This document shows, in pieces, positions 54,034 to 64,000 of a stretch of 64,000 bases of DNA (positions are counted from its first letter, which is position 1; each line of letters opens with the position of its first letter). Source of the DNA: Rhizobiales bacterium 62-47 (lineage in GTDB: Bacteria > Pseudomonadota > Alphaproteobacteria > Rhizobiales > Xanthobacteraceae); contig MKVX01000002.1 of the NCBI GenBank assembly GCA_001899255.1, forward strand, positions 248,001 to 312,000, read 5' to 3'. Below the pieces are notes generated by a model that did no database searches, was not told the DNA's origin, and saw only the letters and a program-made list of their open reading frames with translations. A program made the position numbers and the translations under genes.

Positions 54034-55392
54034 ATGGTAAAACGCTTAACGGGCGATCACGAATTTAAGGCGGCGGTCTCGCGCCGCACGCTGCTTCAAG
54101 CCGGCGCCGGCCTTGCTGGCGGCATGATGATCCCCGGTTTCTCGATGCCGGTTTATGCCGCAGATCATCCTCCGATCGGAACCTATCCGGCTGGTTCGTC
54201 GGGAAACACGATCTATATCGGCGCCGCCGTTCCGCGCACGGGTTCTTACGCCGTCCAGGGCGAAGACGAACTGAAGGGAATGGAACTCGCGGTGGAGCAC
54301 CTCAACGCGGGGCATGACCTGGTCAAGAAGATGTCGCCCAAGAGCAAGAAGGGCGTTCTCGGCAAGGAAGTTAAGCTGGTTGTCGCCGACTCGGCCGCCA
54401 AACCAAATCAGGCCGTGCAGGCCCAGCAACGCTTCATCACCGAGAACAAGGTCGTCCTGATGACCGGCTCGACATCGTCGGCGGTCGCGGTTGCCCTCAA
54501 CAAGCTCGCTCAACGCGAGAAGGTTCTCTACGTCGCCGGCATCTCCGGTTCCAACGACACCACCGGCAAGGATTGCGTGCGTTATGGCTTCCGCCAGAAC
54601 TTCTTCGGGCAGACCGCCGCTGCCGCCATCGGCCCAGTGCTGGTGAAGGCTTTCGGCAAGAACAAGAAGGCCGCGTATCTTACGCCCGACTACACCTACG
54701 GCCACACCGTCACCAAGTCGATGCAGGACTTTCTGGCAACCGCTGGCTGGACCACGGTGACGAACCAGGTCTCGCCGCTCGGTGCGCCCGACTATTCGTC
54801 TTATCTGCTCAACGTCGCCAATTCGGGCGCCGAAGTTCTGATCAACGTGAACTGGGGCCACGACGCCGTTCTGTCGATCCAACAGGCCAAGCAGTTCGGC
54901 ATCTTCGACAAGATGAAGCTGGCCGTTCCGTATCAGATCCCGTTCCTGGCTCGCGAAGTCGGTGGAGGCCTTCTCGCCGACGTCTATTGCGCGACTGACT
55001 ACTGGTGGACGGTGGAAGACAAGTATCCGCTGGCCAAGATGTTCAATGAGGCCTTCTCCAAGAAGTACGGCTACCAGCCGGAATGGGGCGCTCAGAACGG
55101 CTACGTCAGCTTCGTGCACTGGGCTCGCATGGTCGAGGAAACCGGCAGCTTCTATCCGCCGGATATCATCAAGACCTGGGAGAAAGGCGAGAAGATCCCG
55201 TCGCTCCTCGGCGATGTCTACTACCGCCCGCAGGATCACCAGTGCGTTCGTCCGGTCATCATCGTCAAGGGCAAGAAGGCCGCGGACATGAAGAACAAGG
55301 AAGACTTCTACGATGTCGTCGAAATCATCCCTGGCGATGGACTGATGCAGAAGCCCGACGCGTTCGGCTGCAACCTCGGCGACTACACCTGA
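54034..55392 (+). CDS. Branched-chain amino acid-type ABC transporter substrate-binding protein (Tat-exported)
   Basis: The 452-aa type I periplasmic binding protein has a twin-arginine signal (VSRRTLLQAGAGLAGGMM) ending before AADHPPIGTYPAG. The LivJ/UrtA-like core includes IYIGAAVPRTGSYAVQGEDELKG, GSTSSAVAVALNKLA, ISGSNDTTGKDCVRYGF and GAPDYSSYLLNVANSGAEVL. It precedes permease and ATPase genes in the same direction, so it belongs to one HAAT-family importer. GGAGGACGACCA precedes the ATG. The ligand (amino acid, urea, aromatic acid) is not determined. Confidence 0.9.
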   Translation: MVKRLTGDHEFKAAVSRRTLLQAGAGLAGGMMIPGFSMPVYAADHPPIGTYPAGSSGNTIYIGAAVPRTGSYAVQGEDELKGMELAVEHLNAGHDLVKKMSPKSKKGVLGKEVKLVVADSAAKPNQAVQAQQRFITENKVVLMTGSTSSAVAVALNKLAQREKVLYVAGISGSNDTTGKDCVRYGFRQNFFGQTAAAAIGPVLVKAFGKNKKAAYLTPDYTYGHTVTKSMQDFLATAGWTTVTNQVSPLGAPDYSSYLLNVANSGAEVLINVNWGHDAVLSIQQAKQFGIFDKMKLAVPYQIPFLAREVGGGLLADVYCATDYWWTVEDKYPLAKMFNEAFSKKYGYQPEWGAQNGYVSFVHWARMVEETGSFYPPDIIKTWEKGEKIPSLLGDVYYRPQDHQCVRPVIIVKGKKAADMKNKEDFYDVVEIIPGDGLMQKPDAFGCNLGDYT

Positions 55393-55477
55393 TCGCTCTT
55401 TGGCGCACGACCCATTTGAATCGGATCGTGCGCCAACTTATTCAGAACTAATTCGCGTTTAGACAGCTTGCGATTCC

Positions 55478-55501
55478 ACCCTCGGGCCAGCACCCGAGGG
55501 T
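55478..55501 (+). terminator. Strong hairpin between substrate-binding and permease genes
   Basis: ACCCTCGGG-CCAGCA-CCCGAGGGT is a perfect 9-bp stem 85 bp after the binding-protein stop. The T-run after it is poor. It likely attenuates or stabilises the message so the binding protein exceeds the permeases. Confidence 0.65.
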
Positions 55502-55552
55502 CTCTTTCGCTGGGAAACGCGTTACTTTTCCATTCCGTACGCGAGGTCGACG

Positions 55553-56428
55553 GTGATCAACTGGGGCAATTTTATATCGCAAATGTTCAACGGGCTGGTG
55601 CTCGGCGCGCTGCTGGCGCTGATCTCATCCGGCCTGACGATCATCTACGGGACACTGGGTGTCCTCAACCTCGCGCACGGCGCGATGTTCATGCTCGGTG
55701 GCTATGCCGGATATGTCGCCTACACCTACACGGATTCGTTCATCGTCGCGATCATCTTCGGATCGCTTTTCGTGATGGTGGTCGGCCTGGTGATGGAGTT
55801 GGTGATTATCCGTCACTTCTACAACCGTCCAGATGAAGATCAGTTGTTGGTGACGTTCGGCATCGGCATGTGCATGGTCGAACTGGTGCGGCTCACCTTC
55901 GGCAGTCTCTCGCTGACGGTACCCGCGCCGAAAGCATTGGCCGGCATCACCTCGCTCGGCTTCATGTTCTATCCGACCTATCGACTGGCGCTTGTCGGCA
56001 TCATCGCGGCGGCGCTGCTGGCGCTCTTTCTGGTCCTGTACAAGACCCGCATCGGCATGATCGTTCGCGCCGGCATCGAGGACTCGGTGATGGTCGCCTC
56101 GCTCGGCATCAACGTCTACCGCGTCTTCATGGTGGTATTCGGCATCGGTGCGATGGCGGCAGGCTTCGCCGGCATCGTCAACGCTCCGGTGGTGTCGCTG
56201 ACGCCCGACATGGGCGACGCCATTCTGGTGCAGACGTTCGTGGTGGTCGTGATCGGCGGCGTCGGTTCATTCCCCGGCGCAATCATCGGCGGCCTGATCG
56301 CGGGCGAAATCATCAGCATCACTTCAATGATCAACCCCGGCTACGCCTACGTCATGCTGTTCGCGGCAATGACGCTGGTGCTCGTGCTGCGGCCTCATGG
56401 GCTGATGGGTTCACAAAGCCGCGGATAG
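55553..56428 (+). CDS. Branched-chain amino acid ABC transporter permease (LivH type)
   Basis: The 291-aa inner-membrane permease has about eight hydrophobic helices and the LivH signature: NGLVLGALLALISSGLTIIYG, LNLAHGAMFMLGGYAGYV, ARAGIEDSVMVASLGINVYRVFM and VIGGVGSFPGAIIGGLIAGE. GTG at 55553 has GAGG upstream. It is followed after 12 bp by the fused permease/ATPase gene. Confidence 0.93.
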   Translation: MINWGNFISQMFNGLVLGALLALISSGLTIIYGTLGVLNLAHGAMFMLGGYAGYVAYTYTDSFIVAIIFGSLFVMVVGLVMELVIIRHFYNRPDEDQLLVTFGIGMCMVELVRLTFGSLSLTVPAPKALAGITSLGFMFYPTYRLALVGIIAAALLALFLVLYKTRIGMIVRAGIEDSVMVASLGINVYRVFMVVFGIGAMAAGFAGIVNAPVVSLTPDMGDAILVQTFVVVVIGGVGSFPGAIIGGLIAGEIISITSMINPGYAYVMLFAAMTLVLVLRPHGLMGSQSRG

Positions 56429-56440
56429 AACGGTTATATC

Positions 56441-58297
56441 ATGATCAATCAACGTCGTTTCCTGGTCGAGACGCTGACAGCCGTCGGCCTGATCCTCGCA
56501 CCTTTCATTCTTCCGCATCTTGGCTTCGCGCCGAATACGGTGAACCGCATCCTGGTGTGGGGGCTGTTTGGCATCGGCTTCGACATCCTGTTCGGCTTCA
56601 CCGGGCTGTTGTCGTTCGGACAAGCCGCACTGTATGGTACCGGCGGTTTCTTCGCCGCCTACCTGCTGACCCAGGCCGGGTTTCCGCATGTGGTCACCGC
56701 GCTGTTTCTCGGCATGATCGCAGCTGCCGTGGTTGGCTATCTGGTCGGCCTGATCGCACTTCGCCGCACCGGCATCTACTTCGCGATGATCACCGTCGCG
56801 ATCGGCGAGGTGTTCTACTTCGTCGAATTCAATCCGTTGGCGGACTGGACCGGCGGCGAGAACGGTCTGCCGGGCGTGCCGAGCCCGTCTTTCGATCTCG
56901 GTTTCACCAAAATCGCCTTCTCCAGCGGCTGGTCGCTCTACATCTTCCTCGCCTTCTGGTACTTCATCGGTATCGTCATCGCCCTGCGCATCATCCGCTC
57001 GCCGGTGGGCGCCGTGCTGCGCGCGATCCGCGACAACCCGCTGCGCGCCACCGCTGTCGGCCATAACATTCACGGTTACAAGCTGACCGCGTTCGTCATC
57101 GCCGCCGCCTATGCCGGCTTTGCCGGCGGCTTGCTCGGCGTCATGCAGGCGTTCATGCCGCCGGACGCCTTCATGTTCCACACCTCGGCCGAACTGGTGA
57201 TGATGTCCGCGATCGGCGGCACCGGCACGTTGTTCGGGCCGCTGCTCGGCGCGACGATCTGGCTGTTTCTGCAGGACTTCCTGCAAGCGGCTCTCGGCCT
57301 CGGCGCCGCCTGGAAACTGGTGCTGGGCTTGATCTTCGTGCTGCTGGTCTGCTTCCTGCGGCGCGGCATCATCGGCGGCATCGTCGATCTCTACGAACTG
57401 GCGACCGGCAAGAAGGCCGCCCTGCGGGCAGCCGCCGAGGCCGCGGAAGCCGCCGATGCGGCGGGCACGCTCGAGTCCTCGTTGGTCGCAGCCAGCGCGC
57501 CGCAACTGACGCTCCGCGCTCGCGAAGGCGACAGCTATCAGGGCCCGATCCTGCAAGCCACCGGATTGACCAAGCGCTACGGCGGTCTCGCCGCCAACAG
57601 CGACATCAATTTCACGGTCAATCACGGCGAGCTTCGCGGCATCATTGGACCGAACGGCGCCGGCAAGTCGACGTTCTTCAAGATGCTGACCTGCGAAGTG
57701 CCGCCGACTTCGGGCAAGATCGTGTTCGAGGGCAACGACATCACCGGCCAGAGCGTCACCGATGTCTGCCAGCTCGGCTTGACCAAGAGCTATCAGGTCA
57801 ACCAGCTCTTCAGTAACCTGACGGTTCGCGAGAACGTAACCATCGCGGTGCTCGCGGCAGTACGCGGCAAGTTCAAGCTGGACCTGTTCCGGCGGATCGA
57901 CAAGGTGCCGGGCGTGACCGAGCAGGTCAATCAGACGCTGGCGATGGTGAACCTGACCGCACGCGCCGATACGCCGGTCGCGGTTCTCGCTTACGGCGAG
58001 AAGCGCCGCCTCGAAATCGGTCTGGCGCTGGCCAATTCGCCGAGCCTGCTGCTGCTCGACGAGCCGCTTGCCGGCATGAGCCCGCGCGAGCGTGTTGAAA
58101 CCGTCAAGCTGCTGCGCTCGATCAGCCAGGGCCGCACCATGATCATCATTGATCACGACATGGACGCGCTGTTCGAACTGGTCGAAAAGGTCACCGTGCT
58201 GCAGGAAGGCCGCCTTCTGGTCGAAGGCACCCCGGAAGAAATCAAAGGCAACCCGATCGTGCAGGAAGCCTATCTCGGTGGAGTGCTCGAACAATGA
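56441..58297 (+). CDS. Fused LivM permease - LivG ATP-binding protein
   Basis: The 618-aa protein combines two normally separate subunits. Residues 1 to about 310 form a LivM-like permease (GFDILFGFTGLLSFGQAALYGTGGFFAAYLL, NIHGYKLTAFVIAAAYAGFAGGLLG). After an alanine-rich linker (about 325-365), a LivG ATPase begins: ATGLTKRYGGLAAN, Walker A GPNGAGKSTFFKM, the YGEKRRLEIGLALA signature region, Walker B LLLLDEPLAGM and DHDMDALFELVEKV. Its end overlaps LivF by four bases. The LivM-LivG fusion is unusual but not unknown. Confidence 0.92.
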   Translation: MINQRRFLVETLTAVGLILAPFILPHLGFAPNTVNRILVWGLFGIGFDILFGFTGLLSFGQAALYGTGGFFAAYLLTQAGFPHVVTALFLGMIAAAVVGYLVGLIALRRTGIYFAMITVAIGEVFYFVEFNPLADWTGGENGLPGVPSPSFDLGFTKIAFSSGWSLYIFLAFWYFIGIVIALRIIRSPVGAVLRAIRDNPLRATAVGHNIHGYKLTAFVIAAAYAGFAGGLLGVMQAFMPPDAFMFHTSAELVMMSAIGGTGTLFGPLLGATIWLFLQDFLQAALGLGAAWKLVLGLIFVLLVCFLRRGIIGGIVDLYELATGKKAALRAAAEAAEAADAAGTLESSLVAASAPQLTLRAREGDSYQGPILQATGLTKRYGGLAANSDINFTVNHGELRGIIGPNGAGKSTFFKMLTCEVPPTSGKIVFEGNDITGQSVTDVCQLGLTKSYQVNQLFSNLTVRENVTIAVLAAVRGKFKLDLFRRIDKVPGVTEQVNQTLAMVNLTARADTPVAVLAYGEKRRLEIGLALANSPSLLLLDEPLAGMSPRERVETVKLLRSISQGRTMIIIDHDMDALFELVEKVTVLQEGRLLVEGTPEEIKGNPIVQEAYLGGVLEQ

Positions 58298-58992
58298 GCT
58301 TGCTCGAAGTCAACGGACTGAACTCGTATTACGGTGACTCCCACATCCTGTTCGACGTCGGCCTCAAGGTCGAGAAGAACGAAGTGGTGGCGCTGCTCGG
58401 CCGCAACGGCGCCGGTAAAAGCACCACGCTGAAAAGCCTGATGGGCGTGGTGAAGCCCCGCGCCGGCTCGATCACGCTCGACGGCGAACAGATCGCCGGC
58501 AAGCCGAGCTACACGATCGCCCAGCACGGCATGCAACTGGTTCACGAGGAACGGCGCGTCTTCGGCAGTCTCAATGTCGAGGAGAATCTGATCCTGGCCG
58601 GGCTGACCGCCAAGAGCAAATGGTCGCTGGATCGCATCTACACCATGTTCCCGCGCCTGAAGGAACGACGCGGCAGCCGCGGCACCGATCTGTCGGGCGG
58701 CGAACAGCAGATGCTGGCGATCGCCCGCGCGCTGATCCGCGATCCCAAGATCGTGCTGCTGGACGAGCCGTTCGAAGGTCTCGCCCCGGTCATCGTCCGC
58801 GATCTCGTCAACGCCTGCCGAGAACTCGCTGCCGCCGGCCAGACCATCCTGCTCGTCGAGCAGAACCTCGCGGCGACGCTTGCGCTGTCCGACCGGGTCT
58901 ACATCGTCAACAACGGCCACATCGTCCACGAGGGACCGGCCGCCGAGTTGAAGGCGCAGCCGGAAGTTCTGCAGCGCTATCTCGGCGTGTAA
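58294..58992 (+). CDS. Branched-chain amino acid ABC transporter ATP-binding protein (LivF type)
   Basis: The 232-aa ATPase has Walker A GRNGAGKSTTLKSLMG, signature LSGGEQQMLAIARALI, Walker B IVLLDEPFEGLAP and switch His in LLVEQNLAATLA-type context. The start overlaps the fused gene stop (ATGA). It completes the transporter and is followed by a strong terminator. Confidence 0.94.
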   Translation: MSLLEVNGLNSYYGDSHILFDVGLKVEKNEVVALLGRNGAGKSTTLKSLMGVVKPRAGSITLDGEQIAGKPSYTIAQHGMQLVHEERRVFGSLNVEENLILAGLTAKSKWSLDRIYTMFPRLKERRGSRGTDLSGGEQQMLAIARALIRDPKIVLLDEPFEGLAPVIVRDLVNACRELAAAGQTILLVEQNLAATLALSDRVYIVNNGHIVHEGPAAELKAQPEVLQRYLGV

Positions 58993-59019
58993 TCGCGCCA
59001 AGCCTTCGTAACGTCTGGA

Positions 59020-59053
59020 GGCCCCGCGTTCACCGACGCGGGGCCTTTATTTT
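59020..59053 (+). terminator. Rho-independent terminator after the ABC operon
   Basis: A perfect GGCCCCGCG/CGCGGGGCC stem with an 8-base loop is followed by TTTATTTT, 28 bp after the LivF stop. Confidence 0.92.
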
Positions 59054-59107
59054 GCGGAATTGCCCGTGAAGCCTTTCTGTTTCTGATGAACCGCCCCGGA
59101 ACGGGCA

Positions 59108-59215
59108 TCACCTCTCCTCACTGGGGAAAGGTCGGAGCCACAGGCTCCGGTGAGGGCAATCTCACCATTGGGGCTCTAACCCCTCACTCCAACTCTCTCC
59201 CCGCACAAGGCCGCT
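59108..59215. repeat. Intergenic repeat-like sequence
   Basis: The stretch contains self-complementary and near-repeated pieces (TCACTGGGGAAAGG, GCTCCGGTGAGGG, CCCCTCACTCC, TCTCTCCCC). It resembles the ctctcc/ggagag intergenic repeats of this group. No gene is evident between the terminator and csoR. Confidence 0.4.
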
Positions 59216-59252
59216 GACTGACCTGGATGTTTCCGCCAGAACATGAAACGCC

Positions 59253-59528
59253 CTAACGCTCGGCGCGGCTAATCACATCCATCAGTTCGGCGATCTTGGC
59301 GCGTTGGTCTGCCTTGTTGCCGCTGGCAATGGCGTGTTCGACGCAATGCCCGACATGATCGCGCAGGATCTCCTCCTCGACCCGGCGCAACGCAGCGCGG
59401 ACCGCCGAGATCTGCGTCACGATGTCGATGCAGTAACGATCCTCCTCGACCATCCGGGACAGTCCACGCACCTGCCCTTCGACGCGATTGAGGCGTTTGG
59501 CAACCGAGGCCTTGATATCTTTCCGCAT
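59253..59528 (-). CDS. csoR: CsoR-type copper-sensing repressor
   Basis: The 91-aa all-helical repressor (start MRKDIKASVAKRLNRVEGQVRG) has the CsoR/RcnR core with the Cys-x-His-Cys copper ligands: Cys in EDRYCIDIVTQISA and His-x-x-Cys-type HVGHCVEHAI. ATG at 59528 is preferred to an upstream frame extending through the operator. It is divergent from a copper ATPase gene with one shared palindromic operator. Confidence 0.92.
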   Translation of the reverse strand: MRKDIKASVAKRLNRVEGQVRGLSRMVEEDRYCIDIVTQISAVRAALRRVEEEILRDHVGHCVEHAIASGNKADQRAKIAELMDVISRAER

Positions 59529-59535
59529 GACCGGT

Positions 59536-59556
59536 ATATACCCCCATAGGGTATAT
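59536..59556. promoter_or_regulatory. CsoR-type operator shared by csoR and the copper ATPase gene
   Basis: ATATACCC-CCATA-GGGTATAT is a near-perfect palindrome 7 bp upstream of csoR and 28 bp upstream of the ATPase start, and it carries the GTATA-type CsoR motif. Confidence 0.8.
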
Positions 59557-59584
59557 TGATCAAGCCGTTCCATCGGAAAACATC

Positions 59585-62110
<2,526 letters not shown>

Positions 62111-62144
62111 GACGCACATAGTCGGTTTGCTCGTATCGAAATGA

Positions 62145-62207
62145 CATCGGGCCGGGATCGCTCCCGGCCCGATGCGACAAGATAACGACGCGGCCTTTCC
62201 GGCCGCG
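62145..62207. terminator. Two convergent hairpins between the copper ATPase and the oxalate locus
   Basis: A 13-bp stem CATCGGGCCGGGA/TCCCGGCCCGATG (62145-62174) and CGCGGCC-TTTCC-GGCCGCG (62189-62207) lie between two converging genes. T-runs are short, but stem strength makes bidirectional termination likely. Confidence 0.7.
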
Positions 62208-62216
62208 ACACCAACG

Positions 62217-62342
62217 TCAATAAAACAGCTTCATGGCGTTGGTCAGCGTTTGCGCGACACCGCCAAGCAGCGGAATGCCGACAAACCCCCAGGCCAGAAT
62301 CAACTTTAGCGGTTCGGTCTTGGTCACTTCGGTGTTGGTCAT
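62217..62342 (-). CDS. 41-aa MFS transporter-associated small protein
   Basis: MTNTEVTKTEPLKLILAWGF then VGIPLLGGVAQTLTNAMKLFY; one hydrophobic helix. AAGGAT lies eight bases before the ATG. It is downstream of the oxalate/formate antiporter gene on the same strand. Short proteins of this kind are annotated as MFS transporter small subunits in related genomes. It was too short for usual gene calling. Confidence 0.72.
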   Translation of the reverse strand: MTNTEVTKTEPLKLILAWGFVGIPLLGGVAQTLTNAMKLFY

Positions 62343-62497
62343 GATCATATCCTTCGTGTCCGGGAGGAGAATCGTGCGAAGCGATCGCCCCTGCAATTTC
62401 CTTAAGGTGTTTTCAGATCTTTCCAGCTCCGGCGCGGCGACGATTTGAATGCCTGCCGAAGCCGGAAAGAATCTGCATCGTCATGGCGTGAGGCAGC

Positions 62498-63946
62498 TCA
62501 CGCCCTCCCCGGTACGGCCTGGGCTGCACCTGCGGGTGCGCGTGCGGCACCCAGATCCTTGTCCTCGTCAGTCTTCATGTGGAAGCGCTTGTCGACGGCC
62601 TTGACGCAGAAGTTGGCGATGAAGCCGATCACCAGCAATCCAGCCATGATGTACATCGTCGTGTTGTAGGCCTGCGCTTTCGGCACGCCGTGAGTGACGT
62701 TGTACTCGCGGATGTAGTTGACGAGCACCGGACCTGCGACGCCTGCCGCCGACCATGCCGTCAGCAGGATGCCGTGGATGGCGCCGACGTAGCGCGTGCC
62801 GAACATATCCTTGAGATACGCCGGCACGGTGGAGAAGCCGCCACCATACATGCTGACGATGATCAGGAAGCAGAACACGAACAGCACGACGTTGCCGCTG
62901 CCACCGGCGTAGGGCACCGTGATGTAGAGCGCGAAGCCAAGGCACATGTAGACGAAGTAGGTGTTCTTGCGTCCGATGAAGTCCGACAGCGACGCCCAGC
63001 TGAACCGGCCGCCCATATTGAACAAGCTCATCAGTCCGACCAGACCCGCCGCCGCAACCGGCGTGATATGGCCCGGGAACATCTCCTGGCTCATGGCGGA
63101 AGCCTGACCCAGCACGCCGATGCCTGCCGTGGTGTTGAGGAACAGCACGGTCCAGATCAGCCAGAACTGCGGCGTCTTGATTGCGTCGTAGACATAGACG
63201 TCGTTCTTGGTGATCAGCTTGGTTGCCGTCGCCGGCGGCACGTAGCCTTCCGGCTTCCAGCCCGGAGCCGGCACGCGCACGATCATCGAGCCGACCATCA
63301 TGAACACGAAGTAGGCGCAGCCGAGCACGATGAAGGTGTTGAACACGCCGACATCGGTGCTGGAGGCGAACTTGCCCATCAGCCACACCGACAGCGGTGA
63401 CGCGATCAAGGCACCGCCACCGAAGCCCATGATGGCCATGCCGGTCGCCATGCCCGGACGGTCGGGGAACCACTTCATTAGCGTGGACACCGGCGAGATA
63501 TAGCCGATGCCGAGCGCGCAGCCGCCGAGCACGCCGTAGCCGAAATAGATGATCCAGAGCTGATGCAGATGAATGCCGATGGCAGACACCATGAAGCCGC
63601 CGGCCCAGAGGATGCCGGCAGTGAACATCGCCTTGCGCGGGCCGCCTTCTTCAACCCAGCGGCCGAAGATCGCCGCCGACACGCCGAGGAACAGCATCGC
63701 GATGGAGAAGATCCAGCCCAGTTCAGTGAGTTTCCAGTCGCCCGGTGCGGACTGGGACACGCCGATCAGCCTGGTCATCGGCAGGTTGAAAACGCTGAAT
63801 GCGTAAGCCTGGCCGATACACAGATGGACGCAGAGTGCCGCGGGCGGCACCAGCCAACGGGAGAATCCCGGTTTGGCAACGGAATGCGAGCGATCAAGAA
63901 AAGGTATGAGCGATCGCGTGTAGGCTTTCGGTTCAGTAAATTCCAT
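62498..63946 (-). CDS. oxlT: Oxalate/formate MFS antiporter
   Basis: The 482-aa protein of the major facilitator superfamily has twelve transmembrane helices. Matches to OxlT-type proteins: FSRWLVPPAALCVHLCIGQAYAFSVFN, GYISPVSTLMKWFPDRPGMATGMAIMGFGGGALIA and GGRFSWASLSDFIGRKNTYF. It exchanges oxalate for formate, consistent with growth on oxalate. Symbol by similarity only; no oxalate decarboxylase gene is in the window. GGAGAAGGCC precedes the start. A small companion protein follows on the same strand. Confidence 0.88.
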   Translation of the reverse strand: MEFTEPKAYTRSLIPFLDRSHSVAKPGFSRWLVPPAALCVHLCIGQAYAFSVFNLPMTRLIGVSQSAPGDWKLTELGWIFSIAMLFLGVSAAIFGRWVEEGGPRKAMFTAGILWAGGFMVSAIGIHLHQLWIIYFGYGVLGGCALGIGYISPVSTLMKWFPDRPGMATGMAIMGFGGGALIASPLSVWLMGKFASSTDVGVFNTFIVLGCAYFVFMMVGSMIVRVPAPGWKPEGYVPPATATKLITKNDVYVYDAIKTPQFWLIWTVLFLNTTAGIGVLGQASAMSQEMFPGHITPVAAAGLVGLMSLFNMGGRFSWASLSDFIGRKNTYFVYMCLGFALYITVPYAGGSGNVVLFVFCFLIIVSMYGGGFSTVPAYLKDMFGTRYVGAIHGILLTAWSAAGVAGPVLVNYIREYNVTHGVPKAQAYNTTMYIMAGLLVIGFIANFCVKAVDKRFHMKTDEDKDLGAARAPAGAAQAVPGRA

Positions 63947-64000
63947 TAGGCCTTCTCCCCCTTTGTGAGACGATTTTTTTAGCTTTGGTAGAACTTCGCT

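Noticed and set aside
56411-58294. 627-codon open frame on the minus strand opposite the LivM-LivG gene
   Set aside because: It is antisense to a well-supported gene. Its composition (Asp, Arg, Gln, His-rich) is the usual result of a GC-rich frame shadow, and no family motif is seen.

Overview
The window is a contiguous piece of a high-GC alphaproteobacterial chromosome. Gene content points to the Nitrobacteraceae/Bradyrhizobiaceae (Bradyrhizobium, Rhodopseudomonas, Tardiphaga or Afipia type): cbb3 oxidase, FixK/NnrR-type boxes, homogentisate pathway, Liv-type transporters, oxalate/formate antiporter and REP-like palindromes. The genus is inferred from gene content only. I see no rRNA, tRNA, CRISPR array, insertion sequence or phage gene.

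Layout. 0-2.3 kb: the end of a molybdenum-hydroxylase operon (2Fe-2S and FAD subunits) divergent from a TetR regulator with paired operators, then a small secreted protein. 2.3-6 kb: a nitric-oxide-response island with a DUF2478 protein, NnrS, an NnrR-like Crp/Fnr regulator and an alternative-oxidase-like protein that lacks two of six expected di-iron ligands. 6-9 kb: Lrp regulator, 4-hydroxyphenylpyruvate dioxygenase and a CaiB-type racemase. 9.3-17.4 kb: a minus-strand cbb3 oxidase unit (ccoNOQP, a 69-aa membrane protein, DUF2189, ccoI, ccoS) preceded by pseudoazurin and an unknown 126-aa protein. TTGCG-N4-CGCAA boxes occur before the AOX-like gene, before pseudoazurin and between the cco unit and its neighbour. 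A looser match precedes nnrS. Together they suggest one NO/nitrite-controlled set of genes.

17.5-24.8 kb: homogentisate catabolism (fahA, hmgA) run together with a metallo-beta-lactamase-like protein with a broken metal motif, a DUF2783 protein and a flavin monooxygenase, divergent from a MarR regulator, then a lactonase-like hydrolase. 25-27 kb: an outer-membrane protein that appears to contain two beta-barrels.

27-48 kb: an unusual envelope and signalling region. It holds one intact caspase-like protein, two caspase-like proteins that have lost both catalytic residues, two related OmpA-domain proteins, an RND pump with a minimal adaptor plus a second orphan adaptor, a CRP-like regulator, an AsmA-like protein, a large membrane nucleotidyl cyclase and several small secreted proteins.

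45-64 kb: a putative cyclase-fold protein, a secreted nuclease, an LssY_C protein, alanine/serine-glyoxylate aminotransferase, prolyl-oligopeptidase-family peptidase, hemE, a branched-chain amino-acid-type ABC transporter with a fused LivM-LivG subunit, a CsoR/CopA copper-resistance pair around a shared operator, and an oxalate/formate antiporter with a 41-aa companion protein. Most operons are separated by palindromic repeats or strong hairpins.
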